Below are positions 8,675 to 16,463 of a stretch of DNA of 47,804 bases, piece after piece (positions within the stretch are counted from its first letter, which is position 1; each line of letters opens with the position of its first letter). The stretch comes from an uncultured Collinsella sp. Its GTDB lineage: Bacteria > Actinomycetota > Coriobacteriia > Coriobacteriales > Coriobacteriaceae. The DNA lies in assembly GCA_900541855.1 (NCBI GenBank), contig UQLD01000019.1, positions 1-47,804 of the forward strand. Direction: 5' to 3'. The translations under genes and the position numbers were made by a program. The notes beneath the pieces were generated by a model. That model was not told the DNA's origin, did not search any database, and saw only the letters and a program-made list of their open reading frames with translations.

Positions 8675-10072
8675 ATGGAGCGTCCCTGCGCATGGAAAAA
8701 GTACACGCCACAGCAAGTCGAGGAACTCGAGGAGCTTTGCCGCGGCTATAAGCAGTTTTTGAGCGAGAATAAGACCGAGCGCCTGTGCGTCAAGACCGGC
8801 ATCAAGATGGCCGAGGAGGCGGGCTACGTCGACTTGGAGACCGTGATTGCCGAGGGCCGCACGCTCAAGGCCGGCGACAAGGTGTACGCCGCCAATCACG
8901 GCAAAGACCTCATGCTCGTCAACCTGGGCACCGTCCCGCTCGAGCAGGGCTTTAACATCCTGGGTGCTCACGTGGACTCGCCGCGCCTGGACCTTAAGCA
9001 GAATCCCGCCTTCGAGGCCGGCGACATGGCCTACCTCGACACGCACTACTACGGCGGCGTCAAGAGCTACCACTGGGTGGCCTCCCCGCTTGCACTCGTG
9101 GGCGTCATCTGCAAAAAGGACGGCACCACCGTCGACATCAACATCGGCGACAAGGCAGACGATCCGGTCTTTACCATCTCCGACCTGCTGATCCACCTCT
9201 CGAGCGAGCAGATGTCCAAGCCCGCCAAGGACGCCGTCGACGCCGAGATCCTCGACGTGATCGTGGGCGGCCGTCCCGTCAAGTTTGACGAGGACGACAA
9301 GGACGCTCCCAAGGAGCCCGTCAAGCAGATGTTCCTGGACATCCTCAAGGAGCAGTACGGCGTCGAGGAGGAGGACTTCCTCTCCGCCGAGATCGAGGTC
9401 GTGCCCGCCGGTCCCGCCCGCGACATGGGCCTCGACCGCTCCATGATTTTGGGCTATGGCCACGACGATCGTGTCTGCGCCTATCCGTCCATGCTCGCCC
9501 AGATCGACGTCGCCAACGTGGAGCGCACGAGCATCACGCTCATCGTCGATAAGGAGGAGATCGGCTCCGTGGGTGCCACCGGTATGACGAGCCGCTTCTT
9601 CGAGAACACCGTCGCCGAGATCATGACGCTCGCCGGCGAGGATAGCCCGCTGGCCCTGCGCCGCGCGCTCGCCCGCAGCCGCATGCTCTCCTCCGACGTG
9701 TCCGCCGGTTTCGACCCGGGCTATGCCGGCAAGTTCGAGACGAAGAACGCCGCCTTTATGGGTCGTGGCCTGTGCTTTAACAAGTACACGGGCAGCCGCG
9801 GCAAGGGCGGTTCCAACGACGCCGATGCCGAGTACGTGGCCCTCGTCCGCGACATCATGGACGAGGCCGGCGTGGACTTCCAGACCTGTGAGCTCGGTCG
9901 CGTCAACGCGGGCGGTGGCGGCACCATCGCCTACATCATGGCCAAGTATGGCATGAACGTCATCGACTCCGGCGTTGCCGTCCTGTCCATGCACGCCCTG
10001 TGGGAGGTCGCCAACAAGGCCGATATCTACGAGGCCTACCGCGGCTACAAGGCCTTCATCGAGCGAGCCTAA
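8675..10072 (+). CDS. apeB: M18 family aspartyl aminopeptidase
   Basis: A 465-residue zinc aminopeptidase of family M18. It removes N-terminal acidic (or broader) residues from peptides in the cytoplasm as a large oligomer. Zinc-ligand motifs are visible: GAHVDSPRLD near residue 95, DKEEIGS in the middle, and the C-terminal SMHALWEVANKADI. The ATG at 8675 has an excellent AAAGGAG site. The frame is open far upstream but that part is antisense to polA. The gene is followed by a hairpin at 10086-10152. Confidence 0.93.
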   Translation: MERPCAWKKYTPQQVEELEELCRGYKQFLSENKTERLCVKTGIKMAEEAGYVDLETVIAEGRTLKAGDKVYAANHGKDLMLVNLGTVPLEQGFNILGAHVDSPRLDLKQNPAFEAGDMAYLDTHYYGGVKSYHWVASPLALVGVICKKDGTTVDINIGDKADDPVFTISDLLIHLSSEQMSKPAKDAVDAEILDVIVGGRPVKFDEDDKDAPKEPVKQMFLDILKEQYGVEEEDFLSAEIEVVPAGPARDMGLDRSMILGYGHDDRVCAYPSMLAQIDVANVERTSITLIVDKEEIGSVGATGMTSRFFENTVAEIMTLAGEDSPLALRRALARSRMLSSDVSAGFDPGYAGKFETKNAAFMGRGLCFNKYTGSRGKGGSNDADAEYVALVRDIMDEAGVDFQTCELGRVNAGGGGTIAYIMAKYGMNVIDSGVAVLSMHALWEVANKADIYEAYRGYKAFIERA

Positions 10073-10085
10073 CCAACCCTTCATC

Positions 10086-10152
10086 AGTTGCGGTGAAATA
10101 CGGACTAAACTGGCCCATAAACGGCCAAAACAGACCGTATTCCACCGCAACT
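10086..10152 (+). terminator. Long hairpin after the aminopeptidase gene
   Basis: Arms 10086-10115 and 10123-10152 pair at 24 of 30 positions, including an unbroken 10-bp end (agttgcggtg) and 7-bp and 5-bp blocks. The right arm runs into ttccttttt, as a plus-strand terminator would. It ends only 24 bases before the yaaA start, so it could also limit readthrough into yaaA. Confidence 0.6.
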
Positions 10153-10175
10153 TCCTTTTTGGCAGAGGAGAGTCC

Positions 10176-10985
10176 ATGCTGCAGGTCATCATTTCGCCCG
10201 CCAAGCAGATGCGCGCGGCCCAAGATGCTTTTGAAGTCCTGGACATACCGCCTTTTGCGCACGAAACGGCTCGCCTCCACCGCGCACTGCTAGATATCGA
10301 ACGAAATGAAGGCAGCGGCGGTCTGCAGACGCTATGGAACGTAAGTGACAAACTGCTGGGGCCTTGCCTCAACACCCTGCATGAGTTCGGGCCCATCCTG
10401 AAAAACGGCGATCTCGACAATCCCGCACTCGCCCGACACCTCTCCCCCGCCGTCATGTCCTACCACGGCATCCAATACCAAAGTATGGCGCCCGAGGTCA
10501 TGGATGCCGCACAGCTCGACTGGCTGCAAAACCATCTCTGGATCCTCTCGGGCCTTTACGGATGCGTACGCCCCTTTCATGCCGTTGAACCGTATCGGCT
10601 GGAGATGGGCGCAAAGCTTGCCGTCGACGATGCCCGAGACCTCTACGCGTTTTGGGGCGACAAGCTCGCACGGACCATCGCTCCGGCGAGCTCCAACGCT
10701 ACGATCGTCAATCTCGCCAGCGCGGAGTACGCCAAAGCCGTTCTGCCCCACCTCGCGGGCGACGCCACAGTCGTCACGTGCCTCTTTGGTGAAGGCATCC
10801 GCAACGGCAAGCCCATCCAGCGCTCGACCGCCAGCAAAAAGGCGCGCGGCTCCATGGTGCGCTGGATGGCGGAAAACAAGGTCGAGGATGTAAGCGGGCT
10901 CACCGCATTCGACGTTGGCTATCGTCACCTTCCCGAGCTTTCAAATAAAAACACTTTGGTCTTCCTGAACGAACGGGCCTTGTAG
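10176..10985 (+). CDS. yaaA: YaaA family peroxide-stress protein
   Basis: A 269-residue member of the UPF0246/YaaA (DUF328) family. In E. coli YaaA lowers free intracellular iron under peroxide stress and the family has a DNA-binding cavity. Typical motifs seen are the start MLQVIISPAKQM, SGLYGCVRPFHAVEPYRLEM, NLASAEYAK, and the end TLVFLNERAL. The start has GAGGAG 9 bases upstream. It stands alone between the aminopeptidase gene and a convergent membrane protein gene. Confidence 0.92.
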   Translation: MLQVIISPAKQMRAAQDAFEVLDIPPFAHETARLHRALLDIERNEGSGGLQTLWNVSDKLLGPCLNTLHEFGPILKNGDLDNPALARHLSPAVMSYHGIQYQSMAPEVMDAAQLDWLQNHLWILSGLYGCVRPFHAVEPYRLEMGAKLAVDDARDLYAFWGDKLARTIAPASSNATIVNLASAEYAKAVLPHLAGDATVVTCLFGEGIRNGKPIQRSTASKKARGSMVRWMAENKVEDVSGLTAFDVGYRHLPELSNKNTLVFLNERAL

Positions 10986-11025
10986 GACCACCGCTACTCT
11001 TGAATGTACTGCCTAGGCACGACGT

Positions 11026-11547
11026 CTATTCCGCCAAGCCGTCGGCTTTGGCAATTTCATTTGTCGTGCCGTCCTGATAGGTAATCTTGACATGCTCAAC
11101 CTCGGACACCTTGACGCCCGACGGAGGCTCCAGACGCCATTCCGCCAGGGCGATATCCATGGTCGTGGGCACATCTCCTTGATCTTTGAGCTTCACCGTC
11201 AGCGTTTTGAGCGCCGCGTCAAACGTCACGCGTTCGATTTCTTCGCCTGGAATGGACCCACCACTCAGCTGCAACTGCACAAACTCATCGCGCGGGTACC
11301 AATAATCGCCCGGAATGGCGAGCGTATTGGCATTACCGCCAGTACTCCTCACCGCCATAATCGGTAGGCTATCATCGGCCTCAAACTCCCAGGCAGCGCC
11401 GCCGCGACCGCCAAACGTCCAAATACAAAAGGCAATCACCAGCACGGCAAGCACCGCAAAGCCAATCGCGACCAACCCATGGTGCGCACGGCCCTCCTCG
11501 GCCGATATGTCCCATTGCGTCTCTCGATATAGATGCTTGTCTTCCAT
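11026..11547 (-). CDS. Hypothetical membrane-anchored protein
   Basis: A 173-residue protein with a charged N-terminal tail (about 28 residues), one strong transmembrane helix (LVAIGFAVLAVLVIAFCIW, about 28-46) and a soluble domain of about 125 residues with a beta-strand-like pattern. There is no lipobox. The domain is not recognised. The ATG has a GGGGAGG site. It is divergent from thiC and its promoter must overlap the thiC riboswitch promoter region. Location is predicted as the cytoplasmic membrane with the C-terminal domain outside. Confidence 0.8.
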   Translation of the reverse strand: MEDKHLYRETQWDISAEEGRAHHGLVAIGFAVLAVLVIAFCIWTFGGRGGAAWEFEADDSLPIMAVRSTGGNANTLAIPGDYWYPRDEFVQLQLSGGSIPGEEIERVTFDAALKTLTVKLKDQGDVPTTMDIALAEWRLEPPSGVKVSEVEHVKITYQDGTTNEIAKADGLAE

Positions 11548-11597
11548 GTACGCCTCCCCACAGGCACGTTCGTTAGGCCAATCGTACCCATTCAGGC

Positions 11598-11603
11598 TAT
11601 ACT
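11598..11603 (+). promoter_or_regulatory. Candidate -10 box for thiC
   Basis: TATACT about 17 bases before the start of the TPP aptamer. The -35 element is not clear. Position fits transcription beginning just before the riboswitch. Confidence 0.4.
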
Positions 11604-11618
11604 TGAGCCCACTACATA

Positions 11619-11710
11619 AACGGGGAGCTTGCAGGACCAGACGGCAGGCTGAGATTGGGCGCGCCCGCCCTGACCCGCAAACCTGATATGGGTAATGCCA
11701 ACGAAGGGAG
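11619..11710 (+). promoter_or_regulatory. TPP riboswitch (THI element)
   Basis: All hallmark segments of the thiamine pyrophosphate aptamer appear in order: cggggagc (P1/P2 start), GGCTGAGA (the pyrimidine-sensor loop), tGACCCg with ACCTGATaTGGGTAATGCCA (the pyrophosphate-sensor helix side), and gaAGGGA closing P1. It ends 8 bases before the thiC start, so the closing AGGGAG is also the ribosome site: TPP binding should hide it and lower thiC translation. Confidence 0.93.
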
Positions 11711-11718
11711 CCGTGCCA

Positions 11719-13053
11719 ATGAGCACACAGACCGAGTCCAAGCTTGTCACGCAAATCGACTTCGCCCGCGCCGGACAGATCACGCCGCAGATGAAGGAAG
11801 TCGCCGAGCGCGAGCATCGCGACCCCGAGTACATCCGCGAGCGCGTGGCCGACGGCCGCATCGCCATTCCCGCCAACATCGTGCACATCAAAAAGGGCAT
11901 GCGCGCCTTTGGTGTCGGCGAGGGCCTGTCCACCAAGGTCAACGTGAACTTGGGCATCTCGGGCGACAAGGCCGATGCCGCCGAGGAATGGAAGAAGGTC
12001 AAGATCGCTGAGGACTTTGGCGCCGACGCCATCATGGACCTCTCCAACTCGGGCAAGACGCGCCAGTTCCGCCAGCAGCTCATCGACGAGACGCCGCTCA
12101 TGGTAGGCACCGTCCCCATGTACGACGCCATCGGCTACATGGAAAAGCCGCTGGTCAAGCTCACCAAGGACGACCTGTTCGAGGTCGTGCGCGCGCACGC
12201 CGAGGACGGCGTGGACTTTATGACCATTCACTGCGGCATCAACAAGTCGGTCACCAAGACCTTTAAGGAGACCGGTCGCCTGATGAACATCGTCAGCCGC
12301 GGCGGCTCGCTGCTGTTTGGCTGGATGGAGGTCACCGGCAACGAAAACCCCTTCTACGAGTACTTTGACGAGCTGCTCGAGATTTGCCACGAATACGACG
12401 TGACGATTTCGCTCGGCGACTCCTGCCGCCCGGGCTGCCTCTACGACTCCAACGACGCCACCGAGACCGCCGAGATGATCGAGCTGGGCAAGCTGTGCAA
12501 GCGCGCCTGGGCAGCCGGCGTCCAGGTCATGGTCGAGGGCCCGGGTCACATGGCGCTTGACGAGATCGCTGCCAACATGAAGCTACAGAAGCGCCTGTGC
12601 CACAACGCCCCGTTCTATGTGCTCGGGCCGCTGGTGACCGATATCGGCGTGGGTTACGACCACATCACCGCTGCCATCGGCGGCGCCATCTCCGCCAGCT
12701 CCGGTGCCGACTTCCTGTGCTACGTGACACCAGCCGAGCACCTGTGCCTGCCTAACGCTCAGGATGTGCTCGACGGCCTCATGGCCACCAAGATCGCCGC
12801 ACACGCCGCCGATATCGCCAAAAAGGTGCCCCACGCCCGCGACATGGATGACAAGATGGGCCAGGCACGCCGCAAGCTCGACTGGGACGCCATGTGGAAG
12901 TGCGCGCTTGACCCGGTCACCGGCAAGAAGCGCTACGAGGAATCCCCTGCCGCCACCGAGGGCACTTGCACCATGTGTGGCAAGATGTGCGCCGTCCGCA
13001 CCGTTAACAAGGTGTTCGAAGGCACGACGATCGACCTCGGCATGGAGGACTAA
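11719..13053 (+). CDS. thiC: Phosphomethylpyrimidine synthase ThiC
   Basis: A 444-residue radical-SAM enzyme that rearranges aminoimidazole ribotide into hydroxymethylpyrimidine phosphate for thiamine. Visible family motifs include MDLSNSGKTR, TIHCGIN, SRGGSLL, SLGDSCRPGC, EGPGHMALDEI and GPLVTDIGVGYDHI. The C-terminal cluster motif reads CTMCGKMC, that is CX2CX3C, one residue shorter than the CX2CX4C of the E. coli type. The length matches the short ThiC type without the long N-terminal extension. It is controlled by the TPP riboswitch directly upstream; thiD follows 178 bases later. Confidence 0.96.
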   Translation: MSTQTESKLVTQIDFARAGQITPQMKEVAEREHRDPEYIRERVADGRIAIPANIVHIKKGMRAFGVGEGLSTKVNVNLGISGDKADAAEEWKKVKIAEDFGADAIMDLSNSGKTRQFRQQLIDETPLMVGTVPMYDAIGYMEKPLVKLTKDDLFEVVRAHAEDGVDFMTIHCGINKSVTKTFKETGRLMNIVSRGGSLLFGWMEVTGNENPFYEYFDELLEICHEYDVTISLGDSCRPGCLYDSNDATETAEMIELGKLCKRAWAAGVQVMVEGPGHMALDEIAANMKLQKRLCHNAPFYVLGPLVTDIGVGYDHITAAIGGAISASSGADFLCYVTPAEHLCLPNAQDVLDGLMATKIAAHAADIAKKVPHARDMDDKMGQARRKLDWDAMWKCALDPVTGKKRYEESPAATEGTCTMCGKMCAVRTVNKVFEGTTIDLGMED

Positions 13054-13144
13054 CTCGTCACCGGAGCCACAAACGGCCACAAGGTGTTCGTCAATTGTTG
13101 ACATGTGAACATTTGCCTGCATTTGCGTAAAAATTGCATCTCGC

Positions 13145-13180
13145 GCCCGGGTTCGGCATATCGCCGGCCCGGGCATCTTT
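13145..13180 (+). terminator. Terminator after thiC
   Basis: gcccggg (13145-13151) pairs with cccgggc (13168-13174) and an inner cggc/gccg stem extends it; atcttt follows. It lies between thiC and thiD. Confidence 0.6.
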
Positions 13181-13185
13181 ATAAT
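13180..13185 (+). promoter_or_regulatory. Candidate -10 box for thiD
   Basis: A consensus TATAAT 46 bases before the thiD start, immediately after the thiC terminator stem. A matching -35 box is not evident because the stem occupies that position. Confidence 0.35.
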
Positions 13186-13231
13186 GCGGGGTAAAAGACC
13201 CATTTGAATCCGACCGGACAAGGGAGCGAAC

Positions 13232-14062
13232 ATGGATCACAGTAAGGTACCAGCCGTTCTATCCATCGCAGGATCCGATTCCAGCGGTGGCGCCGGCATT
13301 CAGGCAGACATCAAGACCATCACGGCGCACCGTCTGTATGCCGAAACAGCCATCACGGCCATCACCGCACAAAACACGCTCGGTGTCACCGCCGTGCAGA
13401 ATGTCTCCCCGGATATTGTCGCGGCGCAGATCGATGCCGTCTTTGACGATATCCGACCCAGCGCCGTCAAGATCGGCATGGTTTCCTCTGCTGAGATTAT
13501 CGAGGTTATCGCCGACCGCCTGAGTGCCTGGGACGCACAAAATATCGTCGTCGATCCCGTCATGGTCGCCACTTCGGGCGCTCGCCTCATTGCCGAGGAT
13601 GCCGCCGAGGCGCTCACACGTCGCCTGTTCCCGTTGGCGACCGTCATCACGCCCAACATTCCCGAGGCCATGGCGCTGCTCGACTACGAGGTCGATTCCG
13701 AGCGCACGCAGCAAAACGCTGCCATGCTCCTCACCCGCCGCTTTGGCTGCGCGTCCCTCGTTAAGGGCGGGCATTTTGTCAACGAGGCCAACGATGTGCT
13801 AGCAGAGCCCGCGCCGCTCGATGACGAGGGCAACCACCTGGGCGATCCGCTCACCACGTGGTTCCGCCATAAGCGCATCGAGACCGGTAACACGCATGGC
13901 ACCGGCTGCACGCTCTCGTCCGCCATCGCCTGTGCGCTGGCGCAGGGCATGGATCTTGCCGACGCCATCAATGCCGGCAAGGCCTACCTAACGGGCGCTC
14001 TCGCCGCCGGCTTTGACATGGGCAAAGGCTCCGGCCCCGTCAACCACATGTGGCAGTATTGA
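13232..14062 (+). CDS. thiD: Hydroxymethylpyrimidine/phosphomethylpyrimidine kinase
   Basis: A 276-residue ribokinase-fold enzyme that phosphorylates HMP and HMP-P to HMP-PP, the step after ThiC. Seen are the N-terminal SIAGSDSSGGAGIQADIKT, VVDPVMVATSGARL, ITPNIPEA and the catalytic loop NTHGTGCTLSSAIA (anion hole with catalytic Asp/Cys region). AAGGGAG precedes the ATG. Its own candidate promoter and the intervening terminator suggest partly separate expression from thiC. It is the last chromosomal gene before the prophage. Confidence 0.95.
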   Translation: MDHSKVPAVLSIAGSDSSGGAGIQADIKTITAHRLYAETAITAITAQNTLGVTAVQNVSPDIVAAQIDAVFDDIRPSAVKIGMVSSAEIIEVIADRLSAWDAQNIVVDPVMVATSGARLIAEDAAEALTRRLFPLATVITPNIPEAMALLDYEVDSERTQQNAAMLLTRRFGCASLVKGGHFVNEANDVLAEPAPLDDEGNHLGDPLTTWFRHKRIETGNTHGTGCTLSSAIACALAQGMDLADAINAGKAYLTGALAAGFDMGKGSGPVNHMWQY

Positions 14063-14105
14063 GACAGTTTGCCGCAGCTCGCTATTGATGCTGACCATCA
14101 GGCAA

Positions 14106-14141
14106 AACACGCTGAACGTACCGCAACACGCTGACCGTACT
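14106..14141. repeat. Two 17-bp near-identical direct repeats
   Basis: aacacgctgaacgtacc (14106-14122) and aacacgctgaccgtact (14125-14141) match at 15 of 17 positions with a period of 19. They lie between thiD and the prophage terminator, where a left attachment site or a regulator-binding site could be. No partner copy is seen near the right edge. Confidence 0.45.
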
Positions 14142-14179
14142 TAGGGTTTGGCGGCAACTTAGGATATTCGAGGGATACA

Positions 14180-14217
14180 AAAAGGGGCCGTGGCGACGAA
14201 CCGCCACGGCCCCTTTT
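14180..14217. terminator. Perfect bidirectional terminator at the phage/chromosome border
   Basis: Bases 14180-14195 pair perfectly with 14202-14217 (16 bp, loop acgaac) with an A tract on one side and a T tract on the other. It ends the phage lysis operon on the minus strand and could also stop thiD transcription from entering the prophage. Confidence 0.9.
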
Positions 14218-14221
14218 GCTG

Positions 14222-14323
14222 TTATCGTCCGCGGTCGCTCCCGCCCCAGATCAGGGCGAACGCGACAACCGTGACGAAGCTGCCCAAAATCGCGCCGAGC
14301 GCCGCGCCCATGACGAAAACCAT
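14222..14323 (-). CDS. Very small membrane protein after endolysin
   Basis: A 33-residue ORF, MVFVMGAALGAILG then FVTVVAFALIWGG and a basic tail SDRGR. Nearly all of it is one transmembrane helix. Its ATG overlaps the endolysin stop codon as TAATG, so translation is probably coupled. It is the last gene of the lysis operon and may be a second holin-like or accessory lysis peptide; this is inference from position and topology only. Confidence 0.55.
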   Translation of the reverse strand: MVFVMGAALGAILGSFVTVVAFALIWGGSDRGR

Positions 14324-15396
14324 TACCACGGCACCCCGTCGGTGACGCAGACCTGCAGACGGTCGAGCGGCTCGCCGTAGATACCGGCGTAGTCGTCGCC
14401 GCTATAGGTAGAGCCGTCGTCGCACACGGTGTTCAGCCATCCGGCGCGCGCAGTGGTCTGGGAGCGGTACCACGCCTGCTTGTACTCCTCGCCGCTCGGC
14501 GTCACGTAGTACATGCGCACGCCGTCGATGGTATGACCGGCGATACCGGCGCAGCCGTTTACGGTGTCGTTGCGGTCGCCCTTGGCGACCCAGTCGAGCC
14601 AGCCGTCCTCGACGGTGTGGACCTGATACTTGAGCGTACCGCGATCAACTCGGGCGCAAAGGAGGTCATGTTGTCGGCACGGGTAGCCCGCGAAGCCGTC
14701 GTCGCCGGCACCGAAGTCAGTCACCTCGTCCAGCCAGCCGCCACCCTTGAAGTGCAGCGAGTAGTGTACGGGAACACGGGCGCCAGTGGAGCGAGGGAAA
14801 CCGCCCGGCGCGCCCTGCGACGCCGAAGGCGCAGCGGGGGTCGCCGCGGGCTGCACAGTCGGCGCGGACGGCTGCGTGCCGCCGACCATCGCGTCGTACC
14901 ACTCGACGGCGCGCTGCATGTAGTGGTCGCGCTGCGAGCCAGCCAGCTCGCCGGGGCAGGCCGTGGACGACCAGTGCTTATGCGGGAACACGTTCAACAT
15001 CCATGCCGGGCGGCCCAGCCCGTAGTACAGGCACAGCGCCGCCACGAGGTGTGCACCGCTCTCGATAGCGGCCTCGTGAACCGTCCACGGGCCGCGCGCG
15101 CTGTTGGCGTGCTCGATGCTGATGGTCGTGTCGTTGCCGCCGCCCGTGCCGATGCTGTCGCCGCAAGCGTAGGCGCGGTCGGTGTCGTTGACGTGCTGCA
15201 CGATGTAGCCGTTGCGGTCGACCGAGTAGTGGGCAGAGCAGCCGTTGGCGGCCCAGATGCTGTTGCACTGGGCCGCATTGAGGTCACCCGCCATATGGTG
15301 GATCGTGACGCCCTTGATGCCGAAGGGTCGTCCCGCCGAGAAGTTGCAGCCGAGGAGCTTGTACTCGTCCGGTTGGACGTTCGCGAAATCTGCCAT
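14323..15396 (-). CDS. N-acetylmuramoyl-L-alanine amidase endolysin
   Basis: A 357-residue endolysin. The N-terminal Amidase_2/PGRP domain (about 1-165) cuts the amide bond between muramic acid and the stem peptide; zinc ligands are visible in TIHHMAGDL and in HKHWSSTACPG. A Pro/Ala/Ser-rich linker (about 170-205) follows. The C-terminal part (about 210-357) holds three repeats with a GWL core (GGGWLDEV, EDGWLDWV, ARAGWLNTV) spaced 50-60 residues, resembling ChW-type wall-binding repeats. The start MADFANVQ is chosen because it follows GGAGGAC; the open frame upstream belongs to no known domain. It lies directly downstream of the putative holin. Confidence 0.9.
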   Translation of the reverse strand: MADFANVQPDEYKLLGCNFSAGRPFGIKGVTIHHMAGDLNAAQCNSIWAANGCSAHYSVDRNGYIVQHVNDTDRAYACGDSIGTGGGNDTTISIEHANSARGPWTVHEAAIESGAHLVAALCLYYGLGRPAWMLNVFPHKHWSSTACPGELAGSQRDHYMQRAVEWYDAMVGGTQPSAPTVQPAATPAAPSASQGAPGGFPRSTGARVPVHYSLHFKGGGWLDEVTDFGAGDDGFAGYPCRQHDLLCARVDRGTLKYQVHTVEDGWLDWVAKGDRNDTVNGCAGIAGHTIDGVRMYYVTPSGEEYKQAWYRSQTTARAGWLNTVCDDGSTYSGDDYAGIYGEPLDRLQVCVTDGVPW

Positions 15397-15397
15397 G

Positions 15398-15703
15398 TTA
15401 GTCCTCCTTAATGTCGCCGAGCGCGAGCAGCGCGTCGAGCCATTTGTCCGTGATACCGACGGATTTGAAGGCGGCATAGGCCACCTGCACGCCGCCGACA
15501 CACGCGAAGATGGACGTCACCCACGCCGAGGGGTCGGTGGGCACGCCTCCCGCCATGGCCGTGAGGGCGCCGCACCCCGCAGAGACGGCGATGGCCGTCC
15601 AGCGGGCGACGCCGCCCGTCATGGCCTTAGTCTTGATGGCCTGCACGATGTACGGCACCACGAGCACCGTGGCGACGGTGAGGCCGGCCTGAATCTCAGT
15701 CAT
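15398..15703 (-). CDS. Putative holin
   Basis: A 101-residue protein with three hydrophobic segments (about 7-24, 37-52, 64-80) and a charged C-terminal tail ending LGDIKED. Size, topology and position right before the endolysin indicate a holin, which would open the membrane so the endolysin reaches the wall. The family is not assigned. The ATG has AGGAGCAA upstream. Confidence 0.7.
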   Translation of the reverse strand: MTEIQAGLTVATVLVVPYIVQAIKTKAMTGGVARWTAIAVSAGCGALTAMAGGVPTDPSAWVTSIFACVGGVQVAYAAFKSVGITDKWLDALLALGDIKED

Positions 15704-15713
15704 TTGATTGCTC

Positions 15714-16127
15714 CTATCTGCTTGTCTCCTTGTTGTACATGAGGTCGACGCGGTCGTAGATGTGGTCGACCTTCTCGGCCATCCCCTGGCTGCGCGCCTG
15801 GCTGTGGACCAGATCGGCGTGCAACACGTCATTTGACGCGACGACCGACTCCATGAGGGTCTTCATCCCCTCAATCAAGGTGTTGCTGCGCTCCATCTGC
15901 GCGGCGATGCGGCCTTCCATCTGTGAGCGCTCACGGTCGCGCTGCGCCCGCTCGTCCACCTCGGCCTGCTTTCGCTCCTCGCGCTTGAGGTCGAGATTCG
16001 CCTTGCGCTCGTTCTGCAGCTTGTATTCGGCGAGAAACTGACGCCCAAAGAAAACGGCAATAAGCGCCAGAAGCACGCCTCCAAGCCAAGCCGGTCCGTA
16101 CGGCACGAAGAGCTTGAGTACCTCCAT
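15714..16127 (-). CDS. Membrane-anchored coiled-coil lysis-region protein
   Basis: A 137-residue protein. One transmembrane helix (about 10-28, YGPAWLGGVLLALIAVFF) is followed by a long charged helix (about 35-125) with heptad-like spacing and many Glu/Arg/Lys/Gln. This layout recalls XhlA-type or other holin-associated proteins, but no family is certain. The start MEVLKLFV is favoured by a GGGAGG site. It is the first gene of the lysis group, preceded by a strong hairpin. Confidence 0.65.
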   Translation of the reverse strand: MEVLKLFVPYGPAWLGGVLLALIAVFFGRQFLAEYKLQNERKANLDLKREERKQAEVDERAQRDRERSQMEGRIAAQMERSNTLIEGMKTLMESVVASNDVLHADLVHSQARSQGMAEKVDHIYDRVDLMYNKETSR

Positions 16128-16144
16128 CCGGCCTCCCTTCCGTT

Positions 16145-16182
16145 CTGCAGTGTGGTGGGGCCCATTCCCCGCCACACTGCAG
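16145..16182 (-). other. 16-bp hairpin before the lysis genes
   Basis: Bases 16145-16160 pair with 16167-16182 (15 Watson-Crick pairs plus one G-T) around cccatt. It falls in the only gap between the tail-tip genes and the lysis genes. No T tract follows on either strand, so a simple terminator is not certain; RNA processing or partial termination are alternatives. Confidence 0.7.
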
Positions 16183-16205
16183 GTTCGGGCCCCCGTAACG
16201 CCGGC

Positions 16206-16463
16206 CTACACCGCCGCCATCGTGCCGATGCACACGGCCAGCGGGCCCTGCGACAGGATCACGGCGCGGTCGGTGATGACGCACCCCGTGCAGGAGCGCA
16301 CCATCGGGACCGTCACGACCGCACCGCGAAGCATCACGTCCAGCGCCGTGCCATGGACGCCGACGACCGTGCCGAACTCCATCGTCAGCCGCTTGCCGCC
16401 CGACGGAATCGCCGCCGCCAGCCGCGCCGCCGCGCCCTTGATCTCGACCGCCGAATCGCTCAT
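16206..16463 (-). CDS. Small tail-tip/baseplate-associated hypothetical protein
   Basis: An 85-residue protein. Its ATG overlaps the stop of the upstream tail gene as ATGA, so it is translationally coupled. The body has short beta-like stretches (EFGTVVGVHGTALDVMLRG, AVVTVPMV) reminiscent of a small beta-barrel or OB-like domain. No family is recognised. Its place at the end of the tail genes suggests a structural or tail-tip accessory role. Confidence 0.6.
   Translation of the reverse strand: MSDSAVEIKGAAARLAAAIPSGGKRLTMEFGTVVGVHGTALDVMLRGAVVTVPMVRSCTGCVITDRAVILSQGPLAVCIGTMAAV

Noticed and set aside
8639..10456. Minus-strand open frame of 605 codons opposite apeB and yaaA
   Set aside because: It runs across two well-supported plus-strand genes and their intergenic hairpin; no ribosome site or protein motif.
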